Of a stretch of 64,000 nucleotides of DNA, positions 27,234-36,426 are shown piece after piece. Origin of the DNA: Bacteroidaceae bacterium. Lineage in GTDB: Bacteria > Bacteroidota > Bacteroidia > Bacteroidales > Bacteroidaceae. The position numbers and the translations under genes were made by a program. A model generated the notes under the pieces. It was not told where the DNA came from. It did no database searches and saw nothing but the letters and a program-made list of their open reading frames with translations. Every line of letters starts with the position of its first letter. The first letter of the stretch is position 1. The DNA lies in the NCBI GenBank assembly GCA_017560945.1, contig JAFZDY010000037.1, positions 1 to 64,000 of the forward strand, written 5' to 3'.

Positions 27234-28452
27234 TCAATCTTCTACTCAAATATTTTACCGGATACAATACAGATAAACATCCCATTACCAATACGGTAAA
27301 GAATATCAATACAACGTCGCCAATTTGCACGCTTACAGGATAGGAATCAACTACAAACCCACCCTGTGAGCCGAGGCTTATCAAGCCATAATGTTCCTGC
27401 AAAAGACAAAGGCCTATACCTGCCACAATGCCTATTAGTGCTCCAATCAACGCAATAAAACATCCTTCAACAAAGAATATACGAACAATCAAAGGGTTGT
27501 CAGCACCCAGGTTTCGCAAGGTTTTTACATCCTCTTTTTTGTCTATAATCAACATTGAAAGTGACCCAATGATGTTAAAGCAGGCTACCAGCAATATAAA
27601 AGAAAGAAAAAGATAAGAGATAAATTTTTCTATCTCCATTATACGGAAAACATCCGACTGTTGTTCGTAACGATTTTGCACACGGAAGCGTTCTCCTAAT
27701 AAATTTTGGATATTCCTTTGCACTTTCTCCGTATTAACTCCATCTTTTAACCTCAATTCCAAAGAAGTAACTTCGGTATTATAGTCGAATAATCGGCGAG
27801 CAAAATCCAACGAAGCAAGTATATATGTGGCATCGTATTTCTCTTGATTTACTGCAAACACCACACCTGGAGAGAACAAATAATCTTGTTGAAAACTACT
27901 GGTAGGATTGGCCATATTTACCTGTTGTCCTCGTTTGGGAGCATACACCTTTATTGGGTCAATGGGACGCACACCTGTTCCCAAAGTCGAGGTCAACTGC
28001 ACACCAAATATACCATAGTCAACTATTTCATCGTGTAAAATAAAGTCTCCATAGCCATACAATATGCTATCAATCTCTGTCAGTTGTTCAAAATTATCTT
28101 CAACTCCCTTGATAGTTACCACGGTCTGTCTACCTTTGTATTGCACCATGGCATTTTCCTCAATAGAGAGGGTGGAAATTTCCACTTCGGGCAACTCCCT
28201 TACACGAATTATTAGAGAATCTCGACTATCAAAAAACTTGTTGTCGATAGATGTAATCTTAAGCTCTGGGTCAAAAGCAGTAAAAAGTCCTGCGACCAAT
28301 TCCTGAAATCCATTAAAAACCGACAAAGTACACACCAAAGCCAGCGTAGCAAGGGCTACACCACACACAGATATCCCCGAAATGATATTTATTGCGTTAT
28401 GCGATTTCTTCGAGAATAAATATCGCTTGGCAATATACAGCGATAGGTTCAT
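27226..28452 (-). CDS. LolC/LolE-like FtsX-family ABC permease
   Basis: A 408-residue inner-membrane protein with one N-terminal helix after IAKRYLFSKKSHNAINIISG, a ~230-residue periplasmic domain, and three C-terminal helices starting near FLSFILLVACFNIIGSLSML. The conserved FtsX-type motif is KKEDVKTLRNLGADNPLIVRIF. The family releases lipoproteins from the inner membrane together with a LolD ATPase, but no ATPase is adjacent. It is the last gene of the aroQ-methyltransferase-rbfA run, 14 bases after rbfA. A lipoprotein-release role is inferred from family only. Confidence 0.86.
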   Translation of the reverse strand: MNLSLYIAKRYLFSKKSHNAINIISGISVCGVALATLALVCTLSVFNGFQELVAGLFTAFDPELKITSIDNKFFDSRDSLIIRVRELPEVEISTLSIEENAMVQYKGRQTVVTIKGVEDNFEQLTEIDSILYGYGDFILHDEIVDYGIFGVQLTSTLGTGVRPIDPIKVYAPKRGQQVNMANPTSSFQQDYLFSPGVVFAVNQEKYDATYILASLDFARRLFDYNTEVTSLELRLKDGVNTEKVQRNIQNLLGERFRVQNRYEQQSDVFRIMEIEKFISYLFLSFILLVACFNIIGSLSMLIIDKKEDVKTLRNLGADNPLIVRIFFVEGCFIALIGALIGIVAGIGLCLLQEHYGLISLGSQGGFVVDSYPVSVQIGDVVLIFFTVLVMGCLSVLYPVKYLSRRLTN

Positions 28453-28466
28453 GGAACAGGATGTAA

Positions 28467-28799
28467 TTACTTTAACAATTTGTCAATATTTTCGATATAA
28501 TCCAATGAATCATCTACGAAAAATTTCAATTCAGGAATAATGCGCAATTGATGACGTACACGATTGCCCAATTCGTAGCGAATTGATTTCATATTATCAT
28601 TTATATTCTTTACAATCTCTTCACTTCGTTCCGAAGGGAATACACTCAAGTAAGCACGCGCTACACTCATATCAGGACTGATACGTACCACACTAACACT
28701 CACTAATACTCCATTCATTGCCTTTGTCTGTAGCAAAAATATATCACTCAACTCTTTTTGAATCAGACGTGCAATTTTGTTTTGTCTTGTTGTTTCCAT
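28467..28799 (-). CDS. rbfA: Ribosome-binding factor A
   Basis: A 110-residue KH-like protein needed for maturation of the 30S subunit 16S rRNA 5' end. Family features are the N-terminal RQNKIARLIQKELSDIF, the central VSVVRISPDMSVARAYLSVF and the C-terminal LRIIPELKFFVDDSLDYI, and the length is typical. It lies between an O-methyltransferase gene and a LolC/E-like permease gene on the same strand with short gaps. Confidence 0.92.
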   Translation of the reverse strand: METTRQNKIARLIQKELSDIFLLQTKAMNGVLVSVSVVRISPDMSVARAYLSVFPSERSEEIVKNINDNMKSIRYELGNRVRHQLRIIPELKFFVDDSLDYIENIDKLLK

Positions 28800-28828
28800 A
28801 AATTCTCTATTCGATTATCAGATTTTTG

Positions 28829-29458
28829 TCACTTTTTTCTAATTATTGTCAATCCATCTCTCAATGGCAATATCACTTTTTCCACTCTTGTGTCTTTTGC
28901 TACAAGGTCATTGAAAGCCTTTATACCTAATGTTTGTCGGTCAGTATAGTGGGTATCGCTTTCAAGAACATGACCATCCCACAAAGTGTTGTCAGCAATG
29001 ATATATCCTCCAGGAGACAAATGTTCAAAAACCATTTCATAGTAGTCAATATAGCGGCGTTTATCACCATCTACAAAAGCTAAGTCAAATTGAACCCCCA
29101 TTTGAGGCACCAATTCGAGAGCATCTCCAATATGAAACGTTATTTTCTCTGCCCAGGGAGATTTTTCCAACCACGGACGAGTAAAATCTTCTTGCTCGTC
29201 ATTTATTTCAAAGGTATGTAACATCCCCCCCTCGGACAATCCTTCGGCCAAACACAATGCAGAGTATCCACTATAAGTGCCTATCTCCAAAATATTCTTA
29301 GGACGTATCATTTCCACAAACATTTTCAGCATTCGTCCTTGCAAATGCCCTGAAGCCATACGCGGTCGCAATAGCTTTACGTGCGTTGCCCGATAGAGGG
29401 CTTTCAAGTAGTCGCTCTCGGAGTCAATATGTGCTAATATGTATTCGTCAAGCGTCAT
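28829..29458 (-). CDS. O-methyltransferase, caffeoyl-CoA-type family
   Basis: A 209-residue SAM-dependent enzyme of the small metal-dependent O-methyltransferase family. Motif I region is ILEIGTYSGYSALCLAEGL (~56-74), and the metal/substrate acid region is DLAFVDGDKRRYIDYYE with later ADNTLWDGHV. Bacterial members methylate catechols or tRNA hydroxyuridine (TrmR-like); the substrate here is unknown. Its ATG overlaps the aroQ stop (29455-29458), indicating translational coupling. Confidence 0.87.
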   Translation of the reverse strand: MTLDEYILAHIDSESDYLKALYRATHVKLLRPRMASGHLQGRMLKMFVEMIRPKNILEIGTYSGYSALCLAEGLSEGGMLHTFEINDEQEDFTRPWLEKSPWAEKITFHIGDALELVPQMGVQFDLAFVDGDKRRYIDYYEMVFEHLSPGGYIIADNTLWDGHVLESDTHYTDRQTLGIKAFNDLVAKDTRVEKVILPLRDGLTIIRKK

Positions 29459-29874
29459 AATTCAATTATTGCTTCCACCGCCAATCTATACGAATTCATA
29501 CCAAATCCACAAATGACACCTGCACAAGCACATGAAATCATCGACTTATGACGAAACTCTTCACGTTTATGCACATTAGAGATATGTACTTCTACGACAG
29601 GAGTTTTCACTGCTCTGATGGCATCCTGCAAAGCTACTGACGTGTGTGTATAAGCACCTGCATTCAAAATGATGCCATCATAGTTGAAACCTACTTCATG
29701 TATCTTGTCAATCAGTTCACCTTCGATATTGCTTTGGTAGTAATCCAATTGCAAATTTGGATAGCGTCCACGCAACTCATTCAGATAATCTTCGAACGAA
29801 GTAGCACCATATACTCCTGGCTCACGCTTTCCCAATAGGTTAAGATTTGGGCCGTTGATGATTTGTATTTTCAT
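29455..29874 (-). CDS. aroQ: 3-dehydroquinate dehydratase, type II
   Basis: A 139-residue dodecameric enzyme converting 3-dehydroquinate to 3-dehydroshikimate. Motifs are INGPNLNLLGKREPGVYG with the catalytic Tyr, NAGAYTHTSVALQDA, and EVHISNVHKREEFRHKS with the catalytic His and Arg. I chose the ATG at 29874, which starts MKIQIINGPNLN as in the family, over a longer frame that begins close to the promoter. Confidence 0.93.
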   Translation of the reverse strand: MKIQIINGPNLNLLGKREPGVYGATSFEDYLNELRGRYPNLQLDYYQSNIEGELIDKIHEVGFNYDGIILNAGAYTHTSVALQDAIRAVKTPVVEVHISNVHKREEFRHKSMISCACAGVICGFGMNSYRLAVEAIIEL

Positions 29875-29914
29875 TATTTTCTCTATTATATTTTGTTCTC
29901 CAAACAAGTTACAC

Positions 29915-29922
29915 TATCTTTG
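29915..29922 (+). promoter_or_regulatory. -7 promoter box for xerD
   Basis: TATCTTTG, 23 bases before the xerD ATG. It lies only six bases to the left of the aroQ -7 box on the other strand, so the two transcripts would overlap at their 5' ends. Confidence 0.55.
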
Positions 29923-29928
29923 CTCGTG

Positions 29929-29936
29929 CAAAAGTA
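29929..29936 (-). promoter_or_regulatory. -7 promoter box for aroQ
   Basis: CAAAAGTA on the plus strand reads TACTTTTG on the minus strand. Its predicted start point falls within the xerD -7 box region. Confidence 0.5.
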
Positions 29937-29945
29937 GGAAAAATA

Positions 29946-30875
29946 ATGGAAATAGACAAAAACAGACGACTCTTTGAGCGCTATGACCAATATTTGAAGT
30001 TAGAAAAGTCCTTTTCATCCAATACATTGGACGCATATCACAAGGATTTGGGCAAACTACAAAAGTATGTCAGTAGCGAACATATAGACCTGCTTGATGT
30101 AACTCCCGATCATCTACACCACTTCATTGCAGGATTACACGATGTGGGGATTCATCCTCGCTCACAAGCCCGCATTTTGTCTGGTATACGCTCATTTTAT
30201 CATTTCCTATTACTTGAAGATTATATCCAATCTGACCCTACTGAACTAATAGAAAATCCACGCATAGGAAGACACTTGCCCGACGTACTTACTGTACAAG
30301 AGATTGATGCCATCATAAATACCATCGACTTGAGTAAAGCAGAAGGCCAACGTGACCGAGCCATTCTGGAAGTTCTCTATAGTTGTGGCTTGCGCGTTAG
30401 CGAGCTTTGCAACCTTCGTATGACCGACCTTTATCTTAATGAAGGATTTATACGTGTCATTGGAAAAGGAAATAAACAACGCCTAATACCCATCTCGGCG
30501 CGCGCTATAGATGAGTTAGAATATTATTTCGAACAACGTACCACCATTGTTCCTAAACACAATCATGAGGACTACGTCTTCCTCAGTTTTCGTAGAGGAA
30601 CTAAACTCTCCCGCATTATGATATTCCACATTGTCAAAGTTCAAGTCGATGTAGCGGGTATCAATAAAACAGTTAGTCCTCACACTTTCCGCCACTCTTT
30701 CGCCACCCATCTACTTGAAGGGGGAGCCAATTTACGAGCTATACAAACAATGTTAGGACATGAAAGCATCACTACTACGGAGATATATAGCCACGTTGAT
30801 ACTCATCGACTTCGTCAAGAAATAATAGATTGTCACCCACGAAATATAAAGTATAATAAAGAAAGGAGAGATTGA
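29946..30875 (+). CDS. xerD: Site-specific tyrosine recombinase XerD
   Basis: A 309-residue recombinase resolving chromosome dimers at dif. It has an N-terminal SAM-like core-binding domain (~10-100) and a catalytic domain with all signature residues: Arg in SCGLRVSELCNLR, Lys in GKGNKQR, HxxR in HTFRHSFATHL, His in LGHESITTTEIYSH and the Tyr nucleophile in that last block. The length and the adjacent housekeeping genes indicate XerD rather than an integrase of a mobile element. No dif site was identified in the window. Confidence 0.92.
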   Translation: MEIDKNRRLFERYDQYLKLEKSFSSNTLDAYHKDLGKLQKYVSSEHIDLLDVTPDHLHHFIAGLHDVGIHPRSQARILSGIRSFYHFLLLEDYIQSDPTELIENPRIGRHLPDVLTVQEIDAIINTIDLSKAEGQRDRAILEVLYSCGLRVSELCNLRMTDLYLNEGFIRVIGKGNKQRLIPISARAIDELEYYFEQRTTIVPKHNHEDYVFLSFRRGTKLSRIMIFHIVKVQVDVAGINKTVSPHTFRHSFATHLLEGGANLRAIQTMLGHESITTTEIYSHVDTHRLRQEIIDCHPRNIKYNKERRD

Positions 30876-30922
30876 AAAAGTCTCTCCCTACTTATCGCGA
30901 TTAAATTTCCTTATTCTTAATT

Positions 30923-32896
30923 CTATTTCTTCTTCTTTGGCATTCTGCGTGCCCATCCTTCTTCTGCAAAGTTTGGTTCTTCTCCACGCAAGGGACGGTC
31001 ATCATGTTGAAAGAATTGTTTCCAATCATCTTTTTTCTTAGGACCTCGTGGGGTTGTATATCCACGTTCTTCGCGTGAAAGTTTACGGCCACCCTGCACC
31101 TCTGGTTGTTTCTTTTTCGATTTCTTTTGAAACTTTTCAAAGGGGTCCGCATCGATAAAATCTTGATCTTTGCGACTTGTTTTTTTCTCTTTCTTAGGAG
31201 ATTGTTGTCTCTTATTGTTCATTGGACGTGAGGTCTTTTCGGATGCGTCTCCCTCATCTGCCATTTCGACCACCACTTTTCTTCCGCCCACTTTCACTCC
31301 ACGATTCAGTGCTTTTACCACACGTGTAGCATCCTCTTCCGCTACTTCAAAGAATGAGAAATTCTTCATCAAGTCAATGCGTCCTATTTGTGGTTTGCCC
31401 TGTACATTGCGATTTACCAAATCTATAATTTGTGCGGCAAAGAAGTTGTCCATTTTTCCCAAGTTCAAGAATAAGCGGGTGTACCCTTCTTCGGCCTTGC
31501 GTGCGCCTTGAGAGCCTTGCCGTTTATTTCCTTTCTCTCCTTGGGTGGTTTCCTTTCGCGAACGTTCAACGGGGACTTCTATTTCGGGCATCTTACTATA
31601 ATAATCTATGAAACGACTCATTTCACGACTAACGATGCGCTTGATGAGGTCTTCCTTCTCCAACCACTCTAGTTTTCGCAACACCTCGTGCATGAATGGT
31701 GCTATCATCTCCTCGTTGACCTGTACACGTTCGATATCGTCTATACCTTTATATAACTGTTTCTCACAAATCTGCTGACCTGTAGGAATTTCTCCTTTTT
31801 GGAATTTTTTACCAATGATTCGTTCGATATCACGCATTTTACCACGTTCGCGTACATGAATGATGGCAATGCTGGTACCTGTCTTTCCTGCTCGTCCTGT
31901 TCGTCCACTACGATGAGTATAACTCTCTGTATCATCGGGTAGTCCGTAGTTGATAACGTGTGTCAAGTCATCCACATCCAATCCGCGAGCGGCTACATCT
32001 GTTGCCACCAATAACTGAATGCGACGTTGGCGAAACTTCTGCATAGTCAAGTCTCTCTGTTGTTGAGAAAGTTCACCATGCAAAGCATCTGCATTGTATC
32101 CATCCTGAATGAGTTTGTCGGCTATCTCTTGTGTCTCGAGTCGTGTACGACAAAATACGATGGCATATATCTTAGGATTGTAATCTGCAATACGCTTTAA
32201 AGCCAGGTATTTATCTTTAGCATGAACAAGGTAATACACATGGTTCACATTCTTGCTTCCCTCGTTCTTTGTCCCAATAATTATTTCTCTTGCGTTACGC
32301 AAATAATTTTTGCTAATCCGAGAAATTTCAGGGCTCATTGTGGCCGAAAAGAGTAAGGTATTTCGCTCCTCTGGCACATGTGCTAAAATGGAATTGATGC
32401 TATCAGTAAATCCCATGTTCAACATCTCGTCAGCCTCGTCCATCACTACATTTTCGATGGCATCCAGACTAACCACTCCTCTCTCCATCAAGTCTATGAG
32501 ACGACCAGGTGTGGCTACGATGATGTGTACACCTCTGCGGAGTGAACGTATCTGACTTTCAATGGACGAACCTCCATAGACGGGCAACACGTGCAAGTTG
32601 TCGATGTATTTGGAATAGTCGTTCAAGTCACCTGCTATCTGTAAGCAAAGTTCGCGAGTGGGACACAATATGAGAGCCTGAGGAACCACCTGCTTCACAT
32701 CGATTTTTTGCAACAATGGCAAACCAAAAGCTGCTGTTTTTCCAGTACCTGTTTGTGCCAATGCCACCACATCATTTCTATTGCCGAGTAAGTAGGGGAT
32801 TACCTCTTCCTGTACAGGCATCGGGCTTTCGTAGCCCATCTCTTCAATGGCGCGGCGTATAGGTTCGCACACGCCCAATTCTTCAAATGTCTTCAA
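30923..32896 (-). CDS. deaD: DEAD-box RNA helicase, DeaD/CsdA type
   Basis: About 657 residues. Helicase core: Q-motif region ending PMPVQ, Walker A AQTGTGKT, motif II DEAD, SAT, and HRSGRTGRAG. A DbpA-like RNA-binding domain follows (~460-535, RLFLNLGKMDNFFAAQIIDL), then a Lys/Arg-rich tail ending RRMPKKKK. The role is ribosome assembly and cold-shock RNA remodelling. Start choice: the upstream TTG at 32926 lies inside the -7 box. The next plausible start is the in-frame TTG at 32896, giving MKTFEELGV as in relatives; no suitable ATG exists before residue 20 of that frame. Confidence 0.87.
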   Translation of the reverse strand: MKTFEELGVCEPIRRAIEEMGYESPMPVQEEVIPYLLGNRNDVVALAQTGTGKTAAFGLPLLQKIDVKQVVPQALILCPTRELCLQIAGDLNDYSKYIDNLHVLPVYGGSSIESQIRSLRRGVHIIVATPGRLIDLMERGVVSLDAIENVVMDEADEMLNMGFTDSINSILAHVPEERNTLLFSATMSPEISRISKNYLRNAREIIIGTKNEGSKNVNHVYYLVHAKDKYLALKRIADYNPKIYAIVFCRTRLETQEIADKLIQDGYNADALHGELSQQQRDLTMQKFRQRRIQLLVATDVAARGLDVDDLTHVINYGLPDDTESYTHRSGRTGRAGKTGTSIAIIHVRERGKMRDIERIIGKKFQKGEIPTGQQICEKQLYKGIDDIERVQVNEEMIAPFMHEVLRKLEWLEKEDLIKRIVSREMSRFIDYYSKMPEIEVPVERSRKETTQGEKGNKRQGSQGARKAEEGYTRLFLNLGKMDNFFAAQIIDLVNRNVQGKPQIGRIDLMKNFSFFEVAEEDATRVVKALNRGVKVGGRKVVVEMADEGDASEKTSRPMNNKRQQSPKKEKKTSRKDQDFIDADPFEKFQKKSKKKQPEVQGGRKLSREERGYTTPRGPKKKDDWKQFFQHDDRPLRGEEPNFAEEGWARRMPKKKK

Positions 32897-32923
32897 TGTA
32901 GGAAAGTTTTCGTTCTTAGCGCA

Positions 32924-32931
32924 CAAAGGTA
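32924..32931 (-). promoter_or_regulatory. -7 promoter box for deaD
   Basis: CAAAGGTA on the plus strand reads TACCTTTG on the minus strand and would place the transcript start near 32917, leaving a ~20-base leader before the TTG at 32896. Confidence 0.55.
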
Positions 32932-32952
32932 ATGAGAAAAAAGGAATTTCTC

Positions 32953-34017
32953 CTATATCTCTTCCGCAAATTTTTCCAACGTATCTACAATACGATATTC
33001 ATCATCGGTAAGAGTGAGCAACAAGTTCTTATATTTACCCTTTTCTATCAAGTACTCCAATAGTCGGTAAACGGGCATCTCCTGTGCCCAATATTCCACT
33101 CCTAAGAATATCATAGGGCTTGCATAACCAAGGCTAAGATAGTGATTTTGTACTGCTTCTTGAAAAATTTCCTGCAAGGTTCCTGCACTTCCTGGTGAAT
33201 AGATAAGTCCGCCTTTGGCAATGGTGAGCAGACCATCCTCGCGCAGAGCATTCTCGAAGTACTTGGCTATGTGAGTGGCAAATGGAGTAGAGGGTTCATG
33301 ACCATAAAGCCAAGTGGGAATACCCAAACTCACATAGTGCTCTTGCGGAAAACACTCACGTACTTTAAAAGCTGTATCCAACCACTCACTATCCTTGAAC
33401 GAAGGAGCCTGTTCAAGCATTTCCAATGCTTCGTCCAACTCTTCTTGAGTACGCCCAGCCATCCAAGCACCCAAGTGAGTAGCCTCCATGGCACCAGGTC
33501 CTCCACCACTTACGAGTAAAAAATCCATTTCAGTGAGTCGTTTGCTGATGCTTACAATCTTACGAAAAGCCTTATCAGTGCGCAACAAACCATGACCACC
33601 CATAATACCTACGATTTGACGCTCATCATAGTTTGCCAAAAAACGATTCATGGCACGCGTAATTGCATGGTCATGTAGTGTACGAGACAATGTCTCGCGC
33701 ATATCGGATGTGTATTTCCCCTTCTTCAAGTAGTGCTGATACACTCGATTATCATAGCACTCGGCATAACTTTCAGGTTTACCTATACAATATCCTTCGT
33801 AAAGAGTTTCAGGTGTATAGAGTGTTTGGCGATACTTATCAGAAATTTGCTTCTCTTGAGCCAAAGTAATGAGTGTATCGATAATTTCTACCTCCTGATA
33901 AGGAACTGACTTCTTCTTTTCAACTTTCACTTGCGGATGCTTTTGCTTGGATTTTTGCCAAGCCACTTTGCGTGCCAAGTATTGCTCGTATTGTTTTTCC
34001 AGATAATTGTCTGCCAT
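32953..34017 (-). CDS. LOG-family Rossmann nucleotide-binding protein
   Basis: 354 residues. The C-terminal two thirds carry the lysine-decarboxylase-like/LOG fold: VSGGGPGAMEATHLGAWMAG (phosphate-binding region) and YSPGSAGTLQEIFQEAVQNH, the equivalent of the PGGxGTxxE catalytic motif with Ser-Ala in place of the second Gly pair. The family hydrolyses nucleotide monophosphates such as AMP or cytokinin ribotides. The ~110-residue N-terminal extension with basic residues and tyrosines is unassigned. It is larger than classic LOG proteins, similar to the PpnN-type class. Confidence 0.83.
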   Translation of the reverse strand: MADNYLEKQYEQYLARKVAWQKSKQKHPQVKVEKKKSVPYQEVEIIDTLITLAQEKQISDKYRQTLYTPETLYEGYCIGKPESYAECYDNRVYQHYLKKGKYTSDMRETLSRTLHDHAITRAMNRFLANYDERQIVGIMGGHGLLRTDKAFRKIVSISKRLTEMDFLLVSGGGPGAMEATHLGAWMAGRTQEELDEALEMLEQAPSFKDSEWLDTAFKVRECFPQEHYVSLGIPTWLYGHEPSTPFATHIAKYFENALREDGLLTIAKGGLIYSPGSAGTLQEIFQEAVQNHYLSLGYASPMIFLGVEYWAQEMPVYRLLEYLIEKGKYKNLLLTLTDDEYRIVDTLEKFAEEI

Positions 34018-34152
34018 AGATTTACCATTTTGGGGGCGAAGTTAATGTAAACTTACAGAACGACAAAGGGATGTGACTAAATTTTTTGTTAATGAAAGAT
34101 TTATTCCTATCCAAATAACCTTTGTGAAAAGAAAAAATAAACCTCTGTTTAT

Positions 34153-34183
34153 TTTGTTCTTCGCTCGTCTTACACTATCTTTG
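34153..34183 (+). promoter_or_regulatory. Promoter for glycosyltransferase pair
   Basis: TTTG at 34153-34156 and TATCTTTG at 34176-34183, spacing 19, lie 15 bases before the ATG at 34199. Confidence 0.6.
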
Positions 34184-34198
34184 CCCAAAATATCTATT

Positions 34199-35470
34199 AT
34201 GAGAGTACTCATCGTCAATACATCAGAACGTGGAGGTGGGGCTGCCGTAGCGGCCCACCGATTGACCGAAGCGTTGAATAATAATGGGGTAAAAGCAAAA
34301 ATGTTGGTTCGTGACAAACAAACCGATAACATCACTACTGTACCCCTGCCTTCTTCATGGAAACAAAAGTGGAATTTTCTATGGGAACGATTCATTATTT
34401 GGATGAAAAATGGATTTAATCGAAAAAATCTTTTCTCTGTTTCCATTGCTAATACTGGTACCGACATTACTAACCTCCCTGAATTTAGAGAAGCAGACAT
34501 CATACACTTGCATTGGATTAACCAAGGAATGCTTTCGCTGAAAAACATCAAGAAGATTTTATCTTCAGGAAAACCCGTTGTATGGACTATGCACGACATG
34601 TGGCCTTGTACTGGTATTTGTCACTATGCACGCGAATGCAACAGATTTCATGATAAATGTGGACAGTGTTGGCAACTCAGTTACCCTAAAAGCAAGGATC
34701 TTTCGTACAGTGTATTGGTACAAAAACAACAGATGTATGAAGTAGCTCCCATCCACTTTGTCACATGTAGTCAATGGTTGGAAAATTTAGCACGAAAAAG
34801 TCATTTATTGGCAAAGAAGTCCATTTCTACTATACACAATCCACTGAATACGTCCTTATTCAAACCCGATGATAAAGACGCGGCACGCAAACGATTAAAC
34901 TTGCCTAAAGACAAAAAATTAATACTCTTTGGAGCCGTAAAAATTACGGATGAACGCAAGGGATTTAACTACTTCGTAGAGGCTTGTCAACATTTGGTTC
35001 AACAGGACAACACTCAAAAAGAACAAATAGGCATAGTAGTGTTTGGAAACAATGCCTCAGACTTGCAATCGATATTGCCCTTCAACGTGTATTCATTAGG
35101 TTACATAAGCAGTGAGAGCCAAATGACTGACGTGTACAATGCAGTAGACCTGTATGCAACTCCATCACTCGAAGACAATCTACCCAATACCATAGCCGAA
35201 GCCCAAGCTTGTGGTACTCCATGCATAGGATTTCGCATTGGAGGAATACCAGAAATGATCAATCATCTGGAAAATGGATATGTGGCTGAATACCGCGATT
35301 CTAAAGATTTTGCACAAGGTATAAATTGGATATTGAACGAAGCAGATACTCAATCACTCTGTGAACAAGCCCGCCATAAAGCCATTGTTTCGTATGGTGA
35401 AGATTGCGTGACAAAACATTACATAAAACTCTATGAAGAGATTCTAAAAAAGAACAATGAAGAATATTAA
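34199..35470 (+). CDS. Glycosyltransferase family 4-type
   Basis: 423 residues from ATG 34199 (MRVLIVNTSERGGGAAVAAH), chosen because the promoter lies just upstream and a longer frame would run through it. GT-B fold: the N-terminal domain has the glycine-rich acceptor loop and VWTMHDMWPCTG with a Cys/His-rich insertion (GICHYARECNRFHDKCGQC, possibly metal-binding). The C-terminal domain has the nucleotide-sugar motif in SLEDNLPNTIAEAQACGTPC. It is likely a cytosolic-face enzyme building surface polysaccharide. It overlaps the next glycosyltransferase gene by 14 bases. Confidence 0.87.
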   Translation: MRVLIVNTSERGGGAAVAAHRLTEALNNNGVKAKMLVRDKQTDNITTVPLPSSWKQKWNFLWERFIIWMKNGFNRKNLFSVSIANTGTDITNLPEFREADIIHLHWINQGMLSLKNIKKILSSGKPVVWTMHDMWPCTGICHYARECNRFHDKCGQCWQLSYPKSKDLSYSVLVQKQQMYEVAPIHFVTCSQWLENLARKSHLLAKKSISTIHNPLNTSLFKPDDKDAARKRLNLPKDKKLILFGAVKITDERKGFNYFVEACQHLVQQDNTQKEQIGIVVFGNNASDLQSILPFNVYSLGYISSESQMTDVYNAVDLYATPSLEDNLPNTIAEAQACGTPCIGFRIGGIPEMINHLENGYVAEYRDSKDFAQGINWILNEADTQSLCEQARHKAIVSYGEDCVTKHYIKLYEEILKKNNEEY

Positions 35471-36215
35471 GTTTACTATCATCACAGTTACTTACAACGC
35501 AGGATTTACATTAGAACGTACCTTACGAAGTGTGGCCGAGCAAACCTATCCGCACATTGAACACATCATCATCGATGGCGCATCCAAAGATAATACATTG
35601 GAGATAGCTCAAATTCATGGAAAACACTTGGCAAAAGTAGTAAGTGAACCTGATAAAGGGCTTTACGATGCCATGAATAAGGGACTTCTCCTTGCCACAG
35701 GTGACTATATATGTTTTCTAAATGCAGGCGACAAACTTCACTCAACGGACACGTTGGAAAGAATCAATGACAACATACAAATGTCGTGCGATTCGTCCTC
35801 GTCAACCAATCTACCTGGTGTTCTCTATGGACACACCAATATTGTGGACAATGACGAGCGATTCATAGCTCCACGTCGTCTCTCCCCACACGATGGATTG
35901 ACTTGGAAAAGTTTTAAGGAAGGAATGCTTGTGTGTCATCAAGCCTTTTATGCCAGACGCGACCTTTGTCCAAAGTATAATACTGATTTCCGCTTTTCGG
36001 CTGACTTTGATTGGTGCATACGTGTAATGAAGCAGACTCATCATCTTCTTCACCTACCATTCCCTATAGCCGACTACTTGCAGGAAGGTATGACCACTCA
36101 AAACCATCGTGCCTCACTCATTGAACGTTTCCGCCTAATGTGCCAACACTATGGTGTATTCACCACCATCGTTCAGCACTTGTGGTTCGTCATAAGGGCC
36201 ATAATACGTAAGTAA
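35457..36215 (+). CDS. Glycosyltransferase family 2
   Basis: A 252-residue GT-A enzyme. The N-terminal ITVTYNAGFTLERTLRSVAE and IIIDGASKDNT form the nucleotide-sugar-binding part; GDYICFLNAGDKLH carries the DxD-equivalent (NAGD). ADFDWCIRVM provides the probable base. Its start overlaps the preceding glycosyltransferase, so the two act from one message, probably in capsule, exopolysaccharide or O-antigen assembly. No other polysaccharide genes are nearby, so this is a small stand-alone pair. Confidence 0.88.
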   Translation: MKNIKFTIITVTYNAGFTLERTLRSVAEQTYPHIEHIIIDGASKDNTLEIAQIHGKHLAKVVSEPDKGLYDAMNKGLLLATGDYICFLNAGDKLHSTDTLERINDNIQMSCDSSSSTNLPGVLYGHTNIVDNDERFIAPRRLSPHDGLTWKSFKEGMLVCHQAFYARRDLCPKYNTDFRFSADFDWCIRVMKQTHHLLHLPFPIADYLQEGMTTQNHRASLIERFRLMCQHYGVFTTIVQHLWFVIRAIIRK

Positions 36216-36394
36216 AAGGTAATAAACAACCTCACAATATCGTCCATTACCTTAACTAAATTTTTGTAGCGTTGGAAAAAAAAATTTCCCTGGTTAGCAA
36301 AAAAAAGAATAGATGAAAATCACAAAGATTGTAATAAAGGTTGGTAAAAACTTAAAAAATCAAGCAAAAGTTTGCGCGTATCATTTTTAAACCT

Positions 36395-36402
36395 TACCTT
36401 TG
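36395..36402 (+). promoter_or_regulatory. -7 promoter box for greA
   Basis: TACCTTTG. The transcript would start near 36409 and have a ~145-base leader containing a terminator hairpin and alternative pairings. Confidence 0.55.
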
Positions 36403-36426
36403 CCCAAGAATAAAACGAAAAGGGGT

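Noticed and set aside
29946-30875. Integrase of the tRNA-Lys island
   Set aside because: It matches XerD in length and motifs, lies 9.6 kb outside the repeats and sits in a conserved housekeeping context.
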